Positions 18,348-28,566 of a DNA stretch of 64,000 nucleotides are shown here, one piece after another. The stretch is from M3007 sp964621185 (GTDB lineage Bacteria > Bacteroidota > Bacteroidia > Chitinophagales > Saprospiraceae), in assembly GCA_964621185.1 (NCBI GenBank), contig CAZULM010000011.1, positions 1-64,000 on the forward strand, read 5' to 3'. Numbering within the stretch: position 1 is the stretch's first letter; every line of letters starts with the position of its first letter. The translations under genes were made by a program, and so were the position numbers. The notes below the pieces were generated by a model that saw only the letters and a program-made list of their open reading frames with translations, was not told where the DNA came from and ran no database searches.

Positions 18348-19388
18348 ATGAAACAGCCGCAAGCAAATGCCCTTTGGCAAGAATTTTACAAGGTAGCCGC
18401 CCAATTCCGCGACCTCGCACCCTGGGGCTGGTTTTCCGATTCCGACATATTTGGGGTAAAAAACCCGGAGTCCGGGGAAATCGGCTGGTGCTGCATCATG
18501 GGGGAATTGGGCGAGCACCGCGCCTTAGCTATCTATCGCGGGGCGAAAGGTCTCGACAGCTACTACAACATGTCTGACACCGGGGAACTGGCCCCCAACA
18601 ACCCCGAATTCCTGAACAGCGCCCTCGGCCAAGACTGCATGATGATATCATTTGAAGATGCCGCTGAAGTTTCTCCAGAACAAAAAAAGCACCTCAAATC
18701 CCTCAACATGTCTTTTCGAGGGCCAGGCCAATGGATCGTTGCCGAAACTTTCGAGCCCGGCATGGTGCCCTGGCTCTTGGACGAAAAAGACCTGCCATTT
18801 GCCATCCAATGCCTGCAACAGGCAATGACGGTCGCCTACCGATATGAAGACAGCCCACAATTGCTGGAGCACGACTACACGCTGGTCAGGACAGCCAAGA
18901 AGCAGGCAGATGGCAGTTTGGCCTGGGACGATGTCTTAATCGATGATGAAGACCTCCCGGAACCTGAAGAGACCCTGCCCTTGAAGCCTTCTGCGAGCTT
19001 TTTGAAAAAAGCGGCCGCTATGCCCCGGCTCCAAAGCGCGTTGGTGCTCTGCAATTTCCTGCTGATGCAAGGCATCCAGGAGAAAAAAACAGAGCGGCCC
19101 TGGTTTCCCTGCATGTTGATGGGCATCGATCCCGGTTCGGGTATCGTGCTGACCCAGGACATGTTCCCGCTTTCCGAATTGCCCAACAAAATAGAAAACG
19201 GGCTGCTAACGCTTTTTGAAGTCGCCAAGGGTGTGCCAGTGCAGCTGGGGACCCACCACTTCCCCTTGCACGACATGCTGAAAACAATCTGTGAGAAACT
19301 GGACATCGAACTGGTGCTTTTGAGCGGCGACGAGGCATATTTCACGGATTTGGTGGAGGCCGTTTCTGCTTTTGGGATGGGGCGTTAG
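18348..19388 (+). CDS. hypothetical protein, DUF7309/DUF6930-like
   Basis: A 346-aa cytoplasmic protein. The N-terminal half (about 1-190), with LWQEFYKVAAQFRDLAPWGW and GEIGWCCIMGELGEHRAL, and the C-terminal half (about 215-340), with FPCMLMGIDPGSGIVLTQDM, resemble the paired DUF7309 and DUF6930 domains as I remember them; the function of both is unknown. The start is the first ATG. Its TAG stop overlaps the TAA stop of the giant convergent gene (19385-19388). Confidence 0.65.
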   Translation: MKQPQANALWQEFYKVAAQFRDLAPWGWFSDSDIFGVKNPESGEIGWCCIMGELGEHRALAIYRGAKGLDSYYNMSDTGELAPNNPEFLNSALGQDCMMISFEDAAEVSPEQKKHLKSLNMSFRGPGQWIVAETFEPGMVPWLLDEKDLPFAIQCLQQAMTVAYRYEDSPQLLEHDYTLVRTAKKQADGSLAWDDVLIDDEDLPEPEETLPLKPSASFLKKAAAMPRLQSALVLCNFLLMQGIQEKKTERPWFPCMLMGIDPGSGIVLTQDMFPLSELPNKIENGLLTLFEVAKGVPVQLGTHHFPLHDMLKTICEKLDIELVLLSGDEAYFTDLVEAVSAFGMGR

Positions 19389-22300
19389 GGCCGCAGCACC
19401 ACAAGCCTGGCTGTCATCAACTGCCCCGGCGCGGCAACTTGAACCGTGTATATGCCTTCCGGCAAGCTGCCTAAGGTTAGTTGACAGCGGTTCTCCCCCG
19501 CCTCAGCAGCAAATTTGCTCCTGTGCGCCACCCTGCCGGAAGCATCCGACAACTGGATCAGAACGCTTCCTGGCGCTTTTATTTCAAAACCTATCTGGGC
19601 GTATTCCGAAGCAGGGTTCGGGAAAACCCGCAAGGCGCCCAAACCGTCGGCGCCGTACAAGTCAGTTTCGGCAACGCGATCCTGGGCAGTCGAGGGCTTG
19701 TTCTGTGGGCAATCGCCGGGATCCCAGTTCCAAACCACGAATTCCCTCGAATACACGTTGGTTGCGATGAAAAGCCCCGTCATCCTGGTGGGCGCTGCCT
19801 CAGCAGCTTTTTCGAGCCGCAGGTCTTTTTGTGTGTACATATTCGCCGCGATGTTACAGCCGCGATCGACGGTAATGTTCAAGCCTGCAAAGCATTGCAC
19901 CTTTCTGTTGTCACCGGGGTTGAAAACCACGTTTTTGGCGATGGTTATGCCTTTGTTGACCAGCACTTCGGTGTTTTGGTCAAATAATACGGTGGCGCCG
20001 TCCTTGAGGGTCAGTTCCTTGATCATCACGGTGGATGCACCGGAGAAGGTCACCGTAGCGTTGATGCCGATTATTACATTTCCATAGCTGCTTCCCGTCA
20101 AGATGACAGGCGCGCTGTTGTTCGGGATGCTTATGTTGTTGCTGGTGGGGGTGCTATTTGCCTTAAAGGCCGGTAGCGATGCGGCATCTACCTGTCCAAA
20201 ATAGGATGTAGCCACCGCACTGCCGCTCTGAAGGTCGATCACAGGAGCATTCACAAAAGTATTGGGCGCTGTCACGGTGCTTCCCATTTGGAGCCGTGCC
20301 TGTTTTCCTGCATCAACCAGCCCTACCCCACCCGATTCTACCGTGTTGGTCTTCATGTACACGTCGTTGAAACCGATGACCGCGTACGCATACGCGAGGC
20401 TGGGATCCGCAGCTTTTTGCACCTCAATGCTGAAGGAACAGGTAGCGGTGTTGCCCGCCGGGTCGCGCACGGTGAAAGCGTTCAGGGTGGTACCAAACGG
20501 AAACAAAGCTTCGGAAGCCAGTCCTTCGGTCTGTTCCAATTGGAAGCCGCAGTTGTCCGCGGTATTCACCAGGTATTGTACCTGAGCTGTGCAGGCCCCT
20601 GGGTCGGTCAAAAGGGTAATATTGTCGGGGCAAATGATGCCCAGTGGCGGATTCTCGGTCAAGCCAGGATCTGCTGCATCGGCGAGGCCGTTGCAATCGT
20701 CGTCGAAGCCGTTGCAAACCTCCACCATACCGGGGTTGGCAAGGTTGTTTTCGTCGTCGCAGTCCTGTTTGTCTAATACATACCCAGCTTTCTGGTAACA
20801 ATAGTCAAAAGGCTTCAATGGGTCGCCAAACCCATCCCCGTCGGCATCGGGATAATAGGTTTGCACGGTTTGTGTGCCGGCAAAATCAACGCTCAGGCTG
20901 CGGTCCGGAAAATCGTCGTAGGGATAAGTCGCCGTAACGGTAAGGTGGCTCATACCTGGGTTGGACAAATCAACCCCGGTAAAATCTAGTGTGCCGTTCG
21001 GAGGGTAAAAATAGGGGTATGAAAAATAATCAAGGAACTGAGGGTTGAAAACCGGACCATAGACACCGTTGTTGGCGCCGCTCACTGTCAGGGTAAACTG
21101 TGCAAAATTGTCGGGCAAATGGCCGTTCCCCCAATTGCTGAAATTTACGGTCACGCGCTCGTTGTTGCCGGGCCTGCACCCGTCTGATTCAGGGTAGATG
21201 CTGTTGAGCACCAAACTTGGCTGCGCCGTTGCGATGCAAATACCAAAGTTCAGGTAACCCGGGGAATGAGCGGTCAGTTGGATAATGTAGGTTTTACCTG
21301 GGGTCAGGTTGCGCAGCACAGGTGGACTGAAGGGGTATTCGCAAGCATAAATCCGGTGAAAATTGTTGCACGGGCCTTCCAACACCTCCAGGTAAAACCG
21401 GTTGTTGTAGGATACAGATTCCCTGTCGCGAATGCCAATAAGGTGGTCGGTACTGGTGGCGACGAACGAATAAAACACGCTGGGGCCATAGTCGCAGGCC
21501 GTATTGGCGACTTGAGCGCCCAAGGTAGTGCCCGATACGTTGGCCACGCAGTGCCCGGAGGGTGAAACTGCCAGCAACTGGGCGTTGTAGCACGATCCGT
21601 TGGCGGGCTCCACGACGGTCAACACGCACAGATCGAATTGGGTACCGGCCTGGTGCCCACCGGCTACCCGGATATAATATTCCTGGCCGGGGCTGAGGTA
21701 ATACACGTACAGGCCCAGCTTATAACTGGTGCAGGCAACCGATTGCAAACTTCCGCAGTCGCCCGTGTACAGTTCCAGCGTAAGAAACGGGTCGCCATAT
21801 CTTTGCATGGTATCCTGAAGCCGGATATAATGGTCGTTGGACGTTGCCGTAAAACGATACCACAGACTGGTTCCGGTGTTGCAGCCCAAATAGAAATCAC
21901 CCGTCACCCCGGCAAAAGTACCCGTTACAGGCGCTGTGCACTGCATGTCAGGGCTGGGCACGATGGCGACTGCGCCCGAACATTCGGTATTGGCAGGTGT
22001 AGGCGGGGCAGTGGCGAGGCACAGGGTGAAGTTGTGGGCGGCGCCTTGTACGCTGAAGACGCGAACAAAATACCTATTGCCGATCGCCAAACTTTCCAGG
22101 ACCATGAGCGAACTGTTGCTGCCCTCGTGGCAAAACAGGGGGCTATAGTTGTCGCAATCGTCGCCTTCAAAAACCTGCATGCCCAAATTGTCGCCCGTTC
22201 CGTTTTGCAGGAAAGCCGTGGGCCGCAACCTGAGCAGATGGGTATTGCTGGTGGCCACAAACTGATACCACACATCGTTGCTGCCGTAGCCATTGCAGGA

Positions 22301-25300
22301 AAGCAGGTCGCTCGTGGCGCCGAGCGTGGTTCCAGGGTAAAGCAGCCCGCAATCCAGGCCGTTGTTGGGCAATATCAGCTCGGCGCCTGTGCAAAGGTCG
22401 TTGGAAGGCGGTTCCGGCAGCGCGCTGAGGCAAATGGTAAATTCTGAGGACTGGTTGGCAAACGTGAAGAGCCGGAGGTAATAGCTGTTGCCTGGGGTAA
22501 GCCCATGGATATCCAATGTACTTGCATTTTCGGCACATGGCAAAAATACTGTTGGCGCATTGCAATCGCCTTCCAGAATTTCTGCGCCGAAAGCTGCCCA
22601 TTGGGATTCAATTTCTAGGTGAACAGACTTGGAATCCGGGATGAACTGAAACCAGATATCGTTGGCCTTTTCGCCCGAGCAGCCGGGGTGCGACTGGGTG
22701 GCGCCAAGGCTGGAAGCTGTTGTTGTGGCATCGCAGTTAAGGACTGGGTTGATCGGCAAGGGAATGGCTGCGCTGCACTCGTCGTTGGCAGGTTTCGGGA
22801 TACTAGTGACACAAAGGTCGAAAGTGGTCGGGTGGCCGTTGTTGTCATATACCCGCACAAAGTAGCGTTCTCCTGGCATCAGGTTTGTCAACAGCATGGT
22901 CGGGCCGTTGTATAAGGGGATAAAGCCGACAAGGGCAAAATTGCCACATATACCGGAATAAACGTCCAGCACCAGCAAGCTGGAAGGGTTTGCCACGTTG
23001 TCGATGTGGATCAGGTGGTTTTCCTGCGATGCCACAAACGAGTACCACACATCATAGGCCGGAACGCCGGCCCCGATGAACAGGTAGGGGTCTGTCGATA
23101 TGGTAGCGTTCTCGGTGGTACCGCTGGTTCTTGACTGGCAGTTGCCATCAGGAGATACGGGAAGCTCGATTGCGCCTGCACAGGCATCGTTGGCCGGGGG
23201 CATGGGCGGGGTGCTGACACAAATATTGAAATCGATGTCGTTGCCCAGCACCTGAACAAGATATTGCTTCCCGACCACCAGGTCGCCAATGATAAAGGAA
23301 TCCGTGATTTCGTGATACGCAAGGTTTTGCAAGTTGATGCAATCAGCCTCAAAAACGCCAACCTGGACGGCGTCTGGGCCCGCCCATAGCGTGTGCGCCG
23401 TTTGTGTAGCGGTGAATGCATACCAGACATCGCCCCCCGCGCTGATAGTCGTGCCGGCAGTATAGGCATCGCAGTTCGACCCCGGCGACACGGGCAGCGT
23501 GGCGGCGTTTTCACAAAGGTCGTTGACTGGTATGGGCTTGGTCTTTATGCATAGGTCAAACTCGTGCGCCGAGCCGGCATCGCTCAAAACTTGTATGCTA
23601 TAGGTCAACCCAGGAATCAGGTTGTTGAAGACAATAAACTTTTGCCCGCTGAGGCAGTAAATCCTGGTCAAGTTCAAACAGGCATCGCTTTCATAGATTT
23701 TTACGTACAAGCCACCGCTGCCGTACAAGGTTGAAACGTTGCTCAGCTCAATCTGGTGGTTGGGCGAAGTGGCGACAAAAGAATACCAGGATTCGCTGAC
23801 CCAAAAAAACCAGTTGATCCCACATTCCGGGTCCATCCCCAGGGTTAAGGGCGCGCCCGCAGTGCTGACATGGGTCACGATATCACATTCCAGGCCGTTG
23901 TTCGGAACTACCTGGATGGCCGAGGCGCAGTCGATGTTCAGAAGCCCGGAAGGGATGGATTTAATACACAAGTCGAACGTATAGCCTGCGTTTGCATGGA
24001 GGGAAAGCACCTGGATCAAATAGGTTTCCCCTGGCTGCAGGTTGTCGAGCCGGCCATCGCTGCCCGCCTGGAAATTTCCCATAAAAAACAGGTTGTCGCA
24101 ATCCGCGCCATGATACAAGCGGTAGTACAAGTAATTCGACGAGCCGAAAACGGTTTGAACGTTTTGCAACTGGATAAAATGGGTGCCTTGGGCAGCCGTG
24201 AAAGTGTACCAGACACCCTGATCTCCGGTGTTTGGCTGGTAAGCTGCACCGGCTGTCGTACCCGAATAAAATGTGTTGCAAATCAGATCAGGGTTGGGCA
24301 GCACCGGGATTGCTTTGGTACAGGCATCGTTGGCAGGTTCAGGCAAATCCGACAGGCATACCGAAAAATCGTGGGCATCGAAGCCGTAGCTGAATATTTG
24401 GATGTGATAGGTTTGCCCTGGCGCCAGGTCCCGCAGCACATGCTCCACCTTGTACACATAAGGAAGACAAAGCAGCGGCAAGAGTTGGTTGCAATCGCCG
24501 GAAAAGACCTGGCATCCAATAAATTGATTGCCGTAAAAATAGGTTCTATCCAGGTCGATGCGCAGCAGTTGGCTGGGGCTGGCAGCAGTGAAGGAGTACC
24601 ACACATCATTGGACAACTCGCCGTTGCAGTTTGGCTGGGAAGTGCCTGCACCCAAGGTAGTGCCCTCTACAGGCATCGTGCAGGCAACATCCGGGCTCAC
24701 CGGCAACACGACAGCGCCCGCACAGGCATCGTTGGCCAGTGGCCCGTCGATGGCCACGGTGCAAACATACCAGTCGATGACCGCGTTCAAACCGCCGTAC
24801 AATCGGAGGTAATAGTTGTTTCCCGGCACAAATCCATGCATCAATACAGGGTCGGGATATGGTGCCAACTGGCCACATGCCATAGAGAGCAGCTGTCCGC
24901 AATCGCCAGAAAATATTTCGTAGCCAGCAACCGAATTGGGGACAGAATACGCGTAGTCAAACTTGAATCGGTATGCCTCCGTTTTTGCCGTAAACACGTA
25001 CCAAATATCGTTGGCAGCCCCGGCGCCGCAGCCCGGCTGCGATTGGGTGGCCCCTGCTGTCGATGTCTGAAGCAAGGTACTGCAGTCCAGCGCTTCGTTG
25101 ACGGGCAGGGGCAGCGCTCCCGCACATTCGTCGTTGACGGGGGGCGCGGGCGCTGTGATGCACAGTTCAAAACTGATGTCCAGGTTTTCCTGGGCGTAAA
25201 TACGCAGATAATAGGTGTGCCCTGTGCTCAGGTTCGTGAGCCACAAAGTGTTCCCATAGTAAACGGAGTATTTGCCCATGAAACTGTTTGCTGCTGGGCA

Positions 25301-28075
25301 AGAGGCATCATACAGCTCCAGCACCGCCGTTTGCAGCGAATTGTTGGAAGCATCCCGAATATTGGTCAAAAATATCGAATGGTTTGCCTGGGTAGCGGTA
25401 AAGGCATACCACAGGTCGCCCCCCGGTTTGCAGCAACTTGCCCAGGGCAGCTTAGGCGAGGGGCTTGCCAGGCTCGTGTTGCCCGTCACCGTTGTGCAAG
25501 CACTGCCGGGTTCGGGCACAAGCACTGCGGGCGTCGCACAATTGTCGTTGTCTGGCGGCAATGGCGGTGTCAGCAGGCACACGTTGAAGGAAACCGGGCT
25601 GTTGTCCGGACTGGCAAAACGCAGAAAATACTGCTGCCCTGGCGCCAGGTCGCCAACGTAGAGCAGACTGGAGTACAGAATTGCGCCCGGCCAGCAATAT
25701 ACCGATTGAAGGTTCCCGCAATCGCCTGTCAGCAATTCAGCCATCAGGCTTGTGCCATTCCCATTTTCTATGGAAACTGCGTTGTTAACCTGTATCCGCA
25801 GTGTGGTTTGCGACGGAATGACCGAAAACCAAACATCTGATCTGTCAAAACAAGCTGTTGCTTGCGCTGGGGTGCTTCCCGCCGTAGTGCCCGGTGTGCC
25901 ATTGTTGCAAAATGGTTCAGACGTCGAATACAGCATTTGCGCATCTGCACAGTCGTCGTTTTGAGGCTTGGGGAAATGGCTGAGGCAAAGGTTGAAAGCA
26001 TGCCGCGAGGCAAGGCCGCTGATCCATTGGAGGTAATAGGTTTTCCCTGGAACCAGGTTGTTCAAAAAGAACTTGCTGTCATTGATAAAACAACCCACAT
26101 AACCCAGGTTCCCACAATCGTCGCCTTCGTACAACTCTACCCAATACCCGACGCTGCTAAAATAGTACTGCTGAACATCGTTGATCTCGACGACATGGGT
26201 ACTATTAATTGCGGTGAAGGAATACCAGAGCGAATTGCCCGATTGGTAGTAGCATGTCGCTGCCGTTTCGACTGCCACGCCGGCGGTATTGCCTGCAACC
26301 GCCAAGCTGCAATCGGGGACTGGCGTGGAAACCAGCTGAAGCGCCTGGGCGCAATCCATATTCGGGGGCGGAGGCGGCAAGGTTTGCAGGCAAATTGAAA
26401 ATGTGTGGTTGTCGCCAAACTTGCTGAAAATGCGCAGATAATAGGTCGCGCCCGGAACCAAGCTGCCCAAAAAAATTGGGTCGTAAGAATCCAGGGGATA
26501 CTGCCGGCATACAAGGCTGCTCAAGTTGCCACAGTCGCCGCCATATACTTCATAGCCGAAATGCTCGTAACTTCCGAGCAAAGTATTGGTTTCGGTTACG
26601 GCCAGCAAATGCGACACGCTGCCGGCGACAAAGGAATACCAAACGTCGTGCGTGTCGTCCACGCCCCCACAGTCTTTCTGTGATGAAGTGGCGCCAAGCG
26701 TGTTGCCTTCGGTGAGCGCATCACAAGTATTGGCATCGGGGTTGGAGACAAGAGGCTCGGCGTTGGCGCAGTCGTCGTTGACCGGCGGCGGCGGGAGGGT
26801 CAACACATAGGTATTGAAAAGCAGCTCGGTGGGTGAGCTGTTGTAAACCCGGTAGTAATAGGTAGCCCCAACGCTCAGGTTTGTTGCCGTGAGCGCCAGG
26901 AGGTTGCCCGTTTTGCAAACCAGGGACTGCAAACTGCTGCAATCGCCGCCAAACATTTCAGCGCCAAAGGCCGCATTGGCATTGACCATTATCCGGTGCG
27001 TTGGGCTGGTGGCTGTGAACTGGTACCACACATCGCTCGCTACAGTGCCCTCACAACCCGTGCCAGAGGGGGTTGCGCCGTTCAAGGAGCCGGGAGTTGC
27101 CGTATAATTGTAATAGTCGGCCTCCGCAGCGACGGTTTGCGCATCCGTGCAGTTGTCGTTGGCAGGTGGCGGCGGGGTATTGACGCATATTTTGAAATTG
27201 ACAGGATAGCTTGGATTGTTGAAATCGGCGAAAACGCGCAAGTAATATGTTTGGCCGATGTTGAGCTTGTTCAGGTACAGTGTGCCTTGGCCGATAACCT
27301 GAGCTTCCCGACCTGAATACACCAGGGCCCCGCAAACACCGGAATATGCCGAAACGAAAACCCGGTAAAGCTGCTGGTTGAAAATGTCGGTCACCTCGCT
27401 CAAGGTCACCACATGATTGACAGCGGTGGCCTTGAAAGTGTACCACACGTCCTCATTGGGGAAACAGTTGTTGCAAGGCGGCAAGGGGGAGTTGCTGGCG
27501 TTCGCCGTGGTGCCAGTTTCTGTCGAGGCGCAGGTTTCATCGGCGCTCACAGCAAGCGCGATGGCATCGGCACAAGCGTCGTTCGCAGGAGAATTGACCA
27601 AGTTGCCCATACAGATGCGGAAATAAATTGGCCGTTGGGCCGGGTTGCCAACACGGATGTAATACGTATTCCCCGGCGCCAGGTCTCCGATTCTGATGTT
27701 TTCGATGCCGTAATACATCTCCACACAATACTGGTGTTGCAATTGCAGCCCGCCGCAAGCACCGGAAAAAACCTCTAAGAAAAAATCCTGATGGCCGGGG
27801 ATGTTGGGGGTATAGACGTCGAAAACCTGGAGGGAGTGTGCGGTCGCCGTTGCCACGAAGCTGTACCAGGCATCGTTGGCATCAGGGAAGCAACTGCCGA
27901 TGCCCGAAGCCGAGGCGCCTACAGTGGTGCCCATTGGAGCGAGGTCAAAGTCGCAATCAGTATTTGGATCGAGCAGCACGGCGCCGCTGCAATCGTCGTT
28001 GTCAATTTGCGCAGCGACGGAAAAAGCAGCCAGCGAGAGCACGGCTGCGAGCAAAAGCTTGGGAATTGAATTCAT
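19385..28075 (-). CDS. giant T9SS protein with 17 tandem Asn-Asp-Cys repeats
   Basis: A 2,896-aa protein starting at the ATG at 28075, where a clear signal peptide begins (MNSIPKLLLAAVLSLAAFS, cut after VAAQ). I count 17 tandem modules of about 110-130 residues. Each opens with (A/V)ND.C..A..L, continues through W(Y/F).F.A and (G/D)DC..L, and ends in PG.(T/R)Y(Y/F)(L/I)R(V/I) ... F..C(L/I/V), a beta-sandwich resembling PPC-type modules. Next come a CARDB-like module, a MopE-type metal-binding motif (DADGDGFGDP, CDDENN, VCNGFDDDCNG), a HYR domain and a beta-solenoid-like stretch. Last is a type A T9SS domain (VFPNPASEYAQIGFEI to TARLVVLRP). The likely role is a surface adhesin. Its putative promoter lies about 220 bp upstream, giving a long leader. 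Confidence 0.85.
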   Translation of the reverse strand: MNSIPKLLLAAVLSLAAFSVAAQIDNDDCSGAVLLDPNTDCDFDLAPMGTTVGASASGIGSCFPDANDAWYSFVATATAHSLQVFDVYTPNIPGHQDFFLEVFSGACGGLQLQHQYCVEMYYGIENIRIGDLAPGNTYYIRVGNPAQRPIYFRICMGNLVNSPANDACADAIALAVSADETCASTETGTTANASNSPLPPCNNCFPNEDVWYTFKATAVNHVVTLSEVTDIFNQQLYRVFVSAYSGVCGALVYSGREAQVIGQGTLYLNKLNIGQTYYLRVFADFNNPSYPVNFKICVNTPPPPANDNCTDAQTVAAEADYYNYTATPGSLNGATPSGTGCEGTVASDVWYQFTATSPTHRIMVNANAAFGAEMFGGDCSSLQSLVCKTGNLLALTATNLSVGATYYYRVYNSSPTELLFNTYVLTLPPPPVNDDCANAEPLVSNPDANTCDALTEGNTLGATSSQKDCGGVDDTHDVWYSFVAGSVSHLLAVTETNTLLGSYEHFGYEVYGGDCGNLSSLVCRQYPLDSYDPIFLGSLVPGATYYLRIFSKFGDNHTFSICLQTLPPPPPNMDCAQALQLVSTPVPDCSLAVAGNTAGVAVETAATCYYQSGNSLWYSFTAINSTHVVEINDVQQYYFSSVGYWVELYEGDDCGNLGYVGCFINDSKFFLNNLVPGKTYYLQWISGLASRHAFNLCLSHFPKPQNDDCADAQMLYSTSEPFCNNGTPGTTAGSTPAQATACFDRSDVWFSVIPSQTTLRIQVNNAVSIENGNGTSLMAELLTGDCGNLQSVYCWPGAILYSSLLYVGDLAPGQQYFLRFASPDNSPVSFNVCLLTPPLPPDNDNCATPAVLVPEPGSACTTVTGNTSLASPSPKLPWASCCKPGGDLWYAFTATQANHSIFLTNIRDASNNSLQTAVLELYDASCPAANSFMGKYSVYYGNTLWLTNLSTGHTYYLRIYAQENLDISFELCITAPAPPVNDECAGALPLPVNEALDCSTLLQTSTAGATQSQPGCGAGAANDIWYVFTAKTEAYRFKFDYAYSVPNSVAGYEIFSGDCGQLLSMACGQLAPYPDPVLMHGFVPGNNYYLRLYGGLNAVIDWYVCTVAIDGPLANDACAGAVVLPVSPDVACTMPVEGTTLGAGTSQPNCNGELSNDVWYSFTAASPSQLLRIDLDRTYFYGNQFIGCQVFSGDCNQLLPLLCLPYVYKVEHVLRDLAPGQTYHIQIFSYGFDAHDFSVCLSDLPEPANDACTKAIPVLPNPDLICNTFYSGTTAGAAYQPNTGDQGVWYTFTAAQGTHFIQLQNVQTVFGSSNYLYYRLYHGADCDNLFFMGNFQAGSDGRLDNLQPGETYLIQVLSLHANAGYTFDLCIKSIPSGLLNIDCASAIQVVPNNGLECDIVTHVSTAGAPLTLGMDPECGINWFFWVSESWYSFVATSPNHQIELSNVSTLYGSGGLYVKIYESDACLNLTRIYCLSGQKFIVFNNLIPGLTYSIQVLSDAGSAHEFDLCIKTKPIPVNDLCENAATLPVSPGSNCDAYTAGTTISAGGDVWYAFTATQTAHTLWAGPDAVQVGVFEADCINLQNLAYHEITDSFIIGDLVVGKQYLVQVLGNDIDFNICVSTPPMPPANDACAGAIELPVSPDGNCQSRTSGTTENATISTDPYLFIGAGVPAYDVWYSFVASQENHLIHIDNVANPSSLLVLDVYSGICGNFALVGFIPLYNGPTMLLTNLMPGERYFVRVYDNNGHPTTFDLCVTSIPKPANDECSAAIPLPINPVLNCDATTTASSLGATQSHPGCSGEKANDIWFQFIPDSKSVHLEIESQWAAFGAEILEGDCNAPTVFLPCAENASTLDIHGLTPGNSYYLRLFTFANQSSEFTICLSALPEPPSNDLCTGAELILPNNGLDCGLLYPGTTLGATSDLLSCNGYGSNDVWYQFVATSNTHLLRLRPTAFLQNGTGDNLGMQVFEGDDCDNYSPLFCHEGSNSSLMVLESLAIGNRYFVRVFSVQGAAHNFTLCLATAPPTPANTECSGAVAIVPSPDMQCTAPVTGTFAGVTGDFYLGCNTGTSLWYRFTATSNDHYIRLQDTMQRYGDPFLTLELYTGDCGSLQSVACTSYKLGLYVYYLSPGQEYYIRVAGGHQAGTQFDLCVLTVVEPANGSCYNAQLLAVSPSGHCVANVSGTTLGAQVANTACDYGPSVFYSFVATSTDHLIGIRDRESVSYNNRFYLEVLEGPCNNFHRIYACEYPFSPPVLRNLTPGKTYIIQLTAHSPGYLNFGICIATAQPSLVLNSIYPESDGCRPGNNERVTVNFSNWGNGHLPDNFAQFTLTVSGANNGVYGPVFNPQFLDYFSYPYFYPPNGTLDFTGVDLSNPGMSHLTVTATYPYDDFPDRSLSVDFAGTQTVQTYYPDADGDGFGDPLKPFDYCYQKAGYVLDKQDCDDENNLANPGMVEVCNGFDDDCNGLADAADPGLTENPPLGIICPDNITLLTDPGACTAQVQYLVNTADNCGFQLEQTEGLASEALFPFGTTLNAFTVRDPAGNTATCSFSIEVQKAADPSLAYAYAVIGFNDVYMKTNTVESGGVGLVDAGKQARLQMGSTVTAPNTFVNAPVIDLQSGSAVATSYFGQVDAASLPAFKANSTPTSNNISIPNNSAPVILTGSSYGNVIIGINATVTFSGASTVMIKELTLKDGATVLFDQNTEVLVNKGITIAKNVVFNPGDNRKVQCFAGLNITVDRGCNIAANMYTQKDLRLEKAAEAAPTRMTGLFIATNVYSREFVVWNWDPGDCPQNKPSTAQDRVAETDLYGADGLGALRVFPNPASEYAQIGFEIKAPGSVLIQLSDASGRVAHRSKFAAEAGENRCQLTLGSLPEGIYTVQVAAPGQLMTARLVVLRP

Positions 28076-28287
28076 GTGGATGGAGTGATATACTCTGATT
28101 AAAGTGATTTGTATGATTTGAGTGATTAAAAACATATGATTTTCAAGTGAATATGCGATCACGATTTTCACAACCACTTTGCGTTGACTATAGCATGATA
28201 AAGGTAGCCCAAGCTGCAACAAAATTTCCTTCCAGTGTGACAGCTCGGGACTACAATCTACTGCAAAGCAAGGAGCGCGCTCCCCAC

Positions 28288-28323
28288 CTTGCCCAACAAA
28301 TATCTTCCACTTTGTTGGGCAAG
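28288..28323. repeat. 13-bp perfect hairpin overlapping the predicted promoter
   Basis: CTTGCCCAACAAA (28288-28300) pairs with 28311-28323 across a 10-nt loop. The -7-like TATTTG of the 28.3-kb promoter (28302-28297) lies within the left arm and loop. An adjacent 12-bp palindrome GGAGCGCGCTCC lies at 28272-28283. It could be an operator or a 5' leader structure. Confidence 0.65.
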
Positions 28324-28388
28324 CTAACAAACAAATGACGGTTGGCGGGTTTTGGGTGATAAGTGGCGGGAGAAAAATGAAATTCGGC
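28297..28388 (-). promoter_or_regulatory. triple 21-bp-phased repeat promoter element, copy 2 (17-repeat giant gene)
   Basis: The TGA of the three repeats are at 28336, 28357 and 28378. On the minus strand the array ends in GTCATTTG, and TATTTG (28302-28297) follows 30 nt later. The leader to the ATG at 28075 is about 215 nt, much longer than at the other copies. Confidence 0.65.
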
Positions 28389-28420
28389 GGGTGTGGGTTC
28401 TTCGGTGAGGCATAAAAAAG

Positions 28421-28524
28421 GGTTTCTCACGACGGCATGACGACATGACGGGGATGGGTTTGCTTTTGGCGTTTGTTTTGGTTTTGGCCAGGAGCATTGT
28501 GTCGTCGTGTCGTCGTGAGAAACC
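28421..28524 (-). terminator. long bidirectional terminator-like inverted repeat
   Basis: GGTTTCTCACGACGGCATGA and the next six bases (28421-28446) pair with 28499-28524 with about three mismatches. Runs of A before (28414-28419) and T after (28525-28529) would give U tracts on both strands. It lies 43 bp past the stop of the minus-strand hydrolase gene. The loop is T/G-rich. Confidence 0.65.
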
Positions 28525-28566
28525 TTTTTGGTTACAGTAGGGGTATCAACCTGTCCTGCTCAAGGC

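Noticed and set aside
23870..25840. 656-codon plus-strand frame opposite the 17-repeat gene
   Set aside because: It mirrors the repeated modules of the minus-strand protein and has no features of its own.
28076..28330. 85-residue N-terminal extension of the 17-repeat protein
   Set aside because: It would place the signal peptide internally and cover the predicted promoter and hairpin; the ATG at 28075 directly starts the signal peptide.
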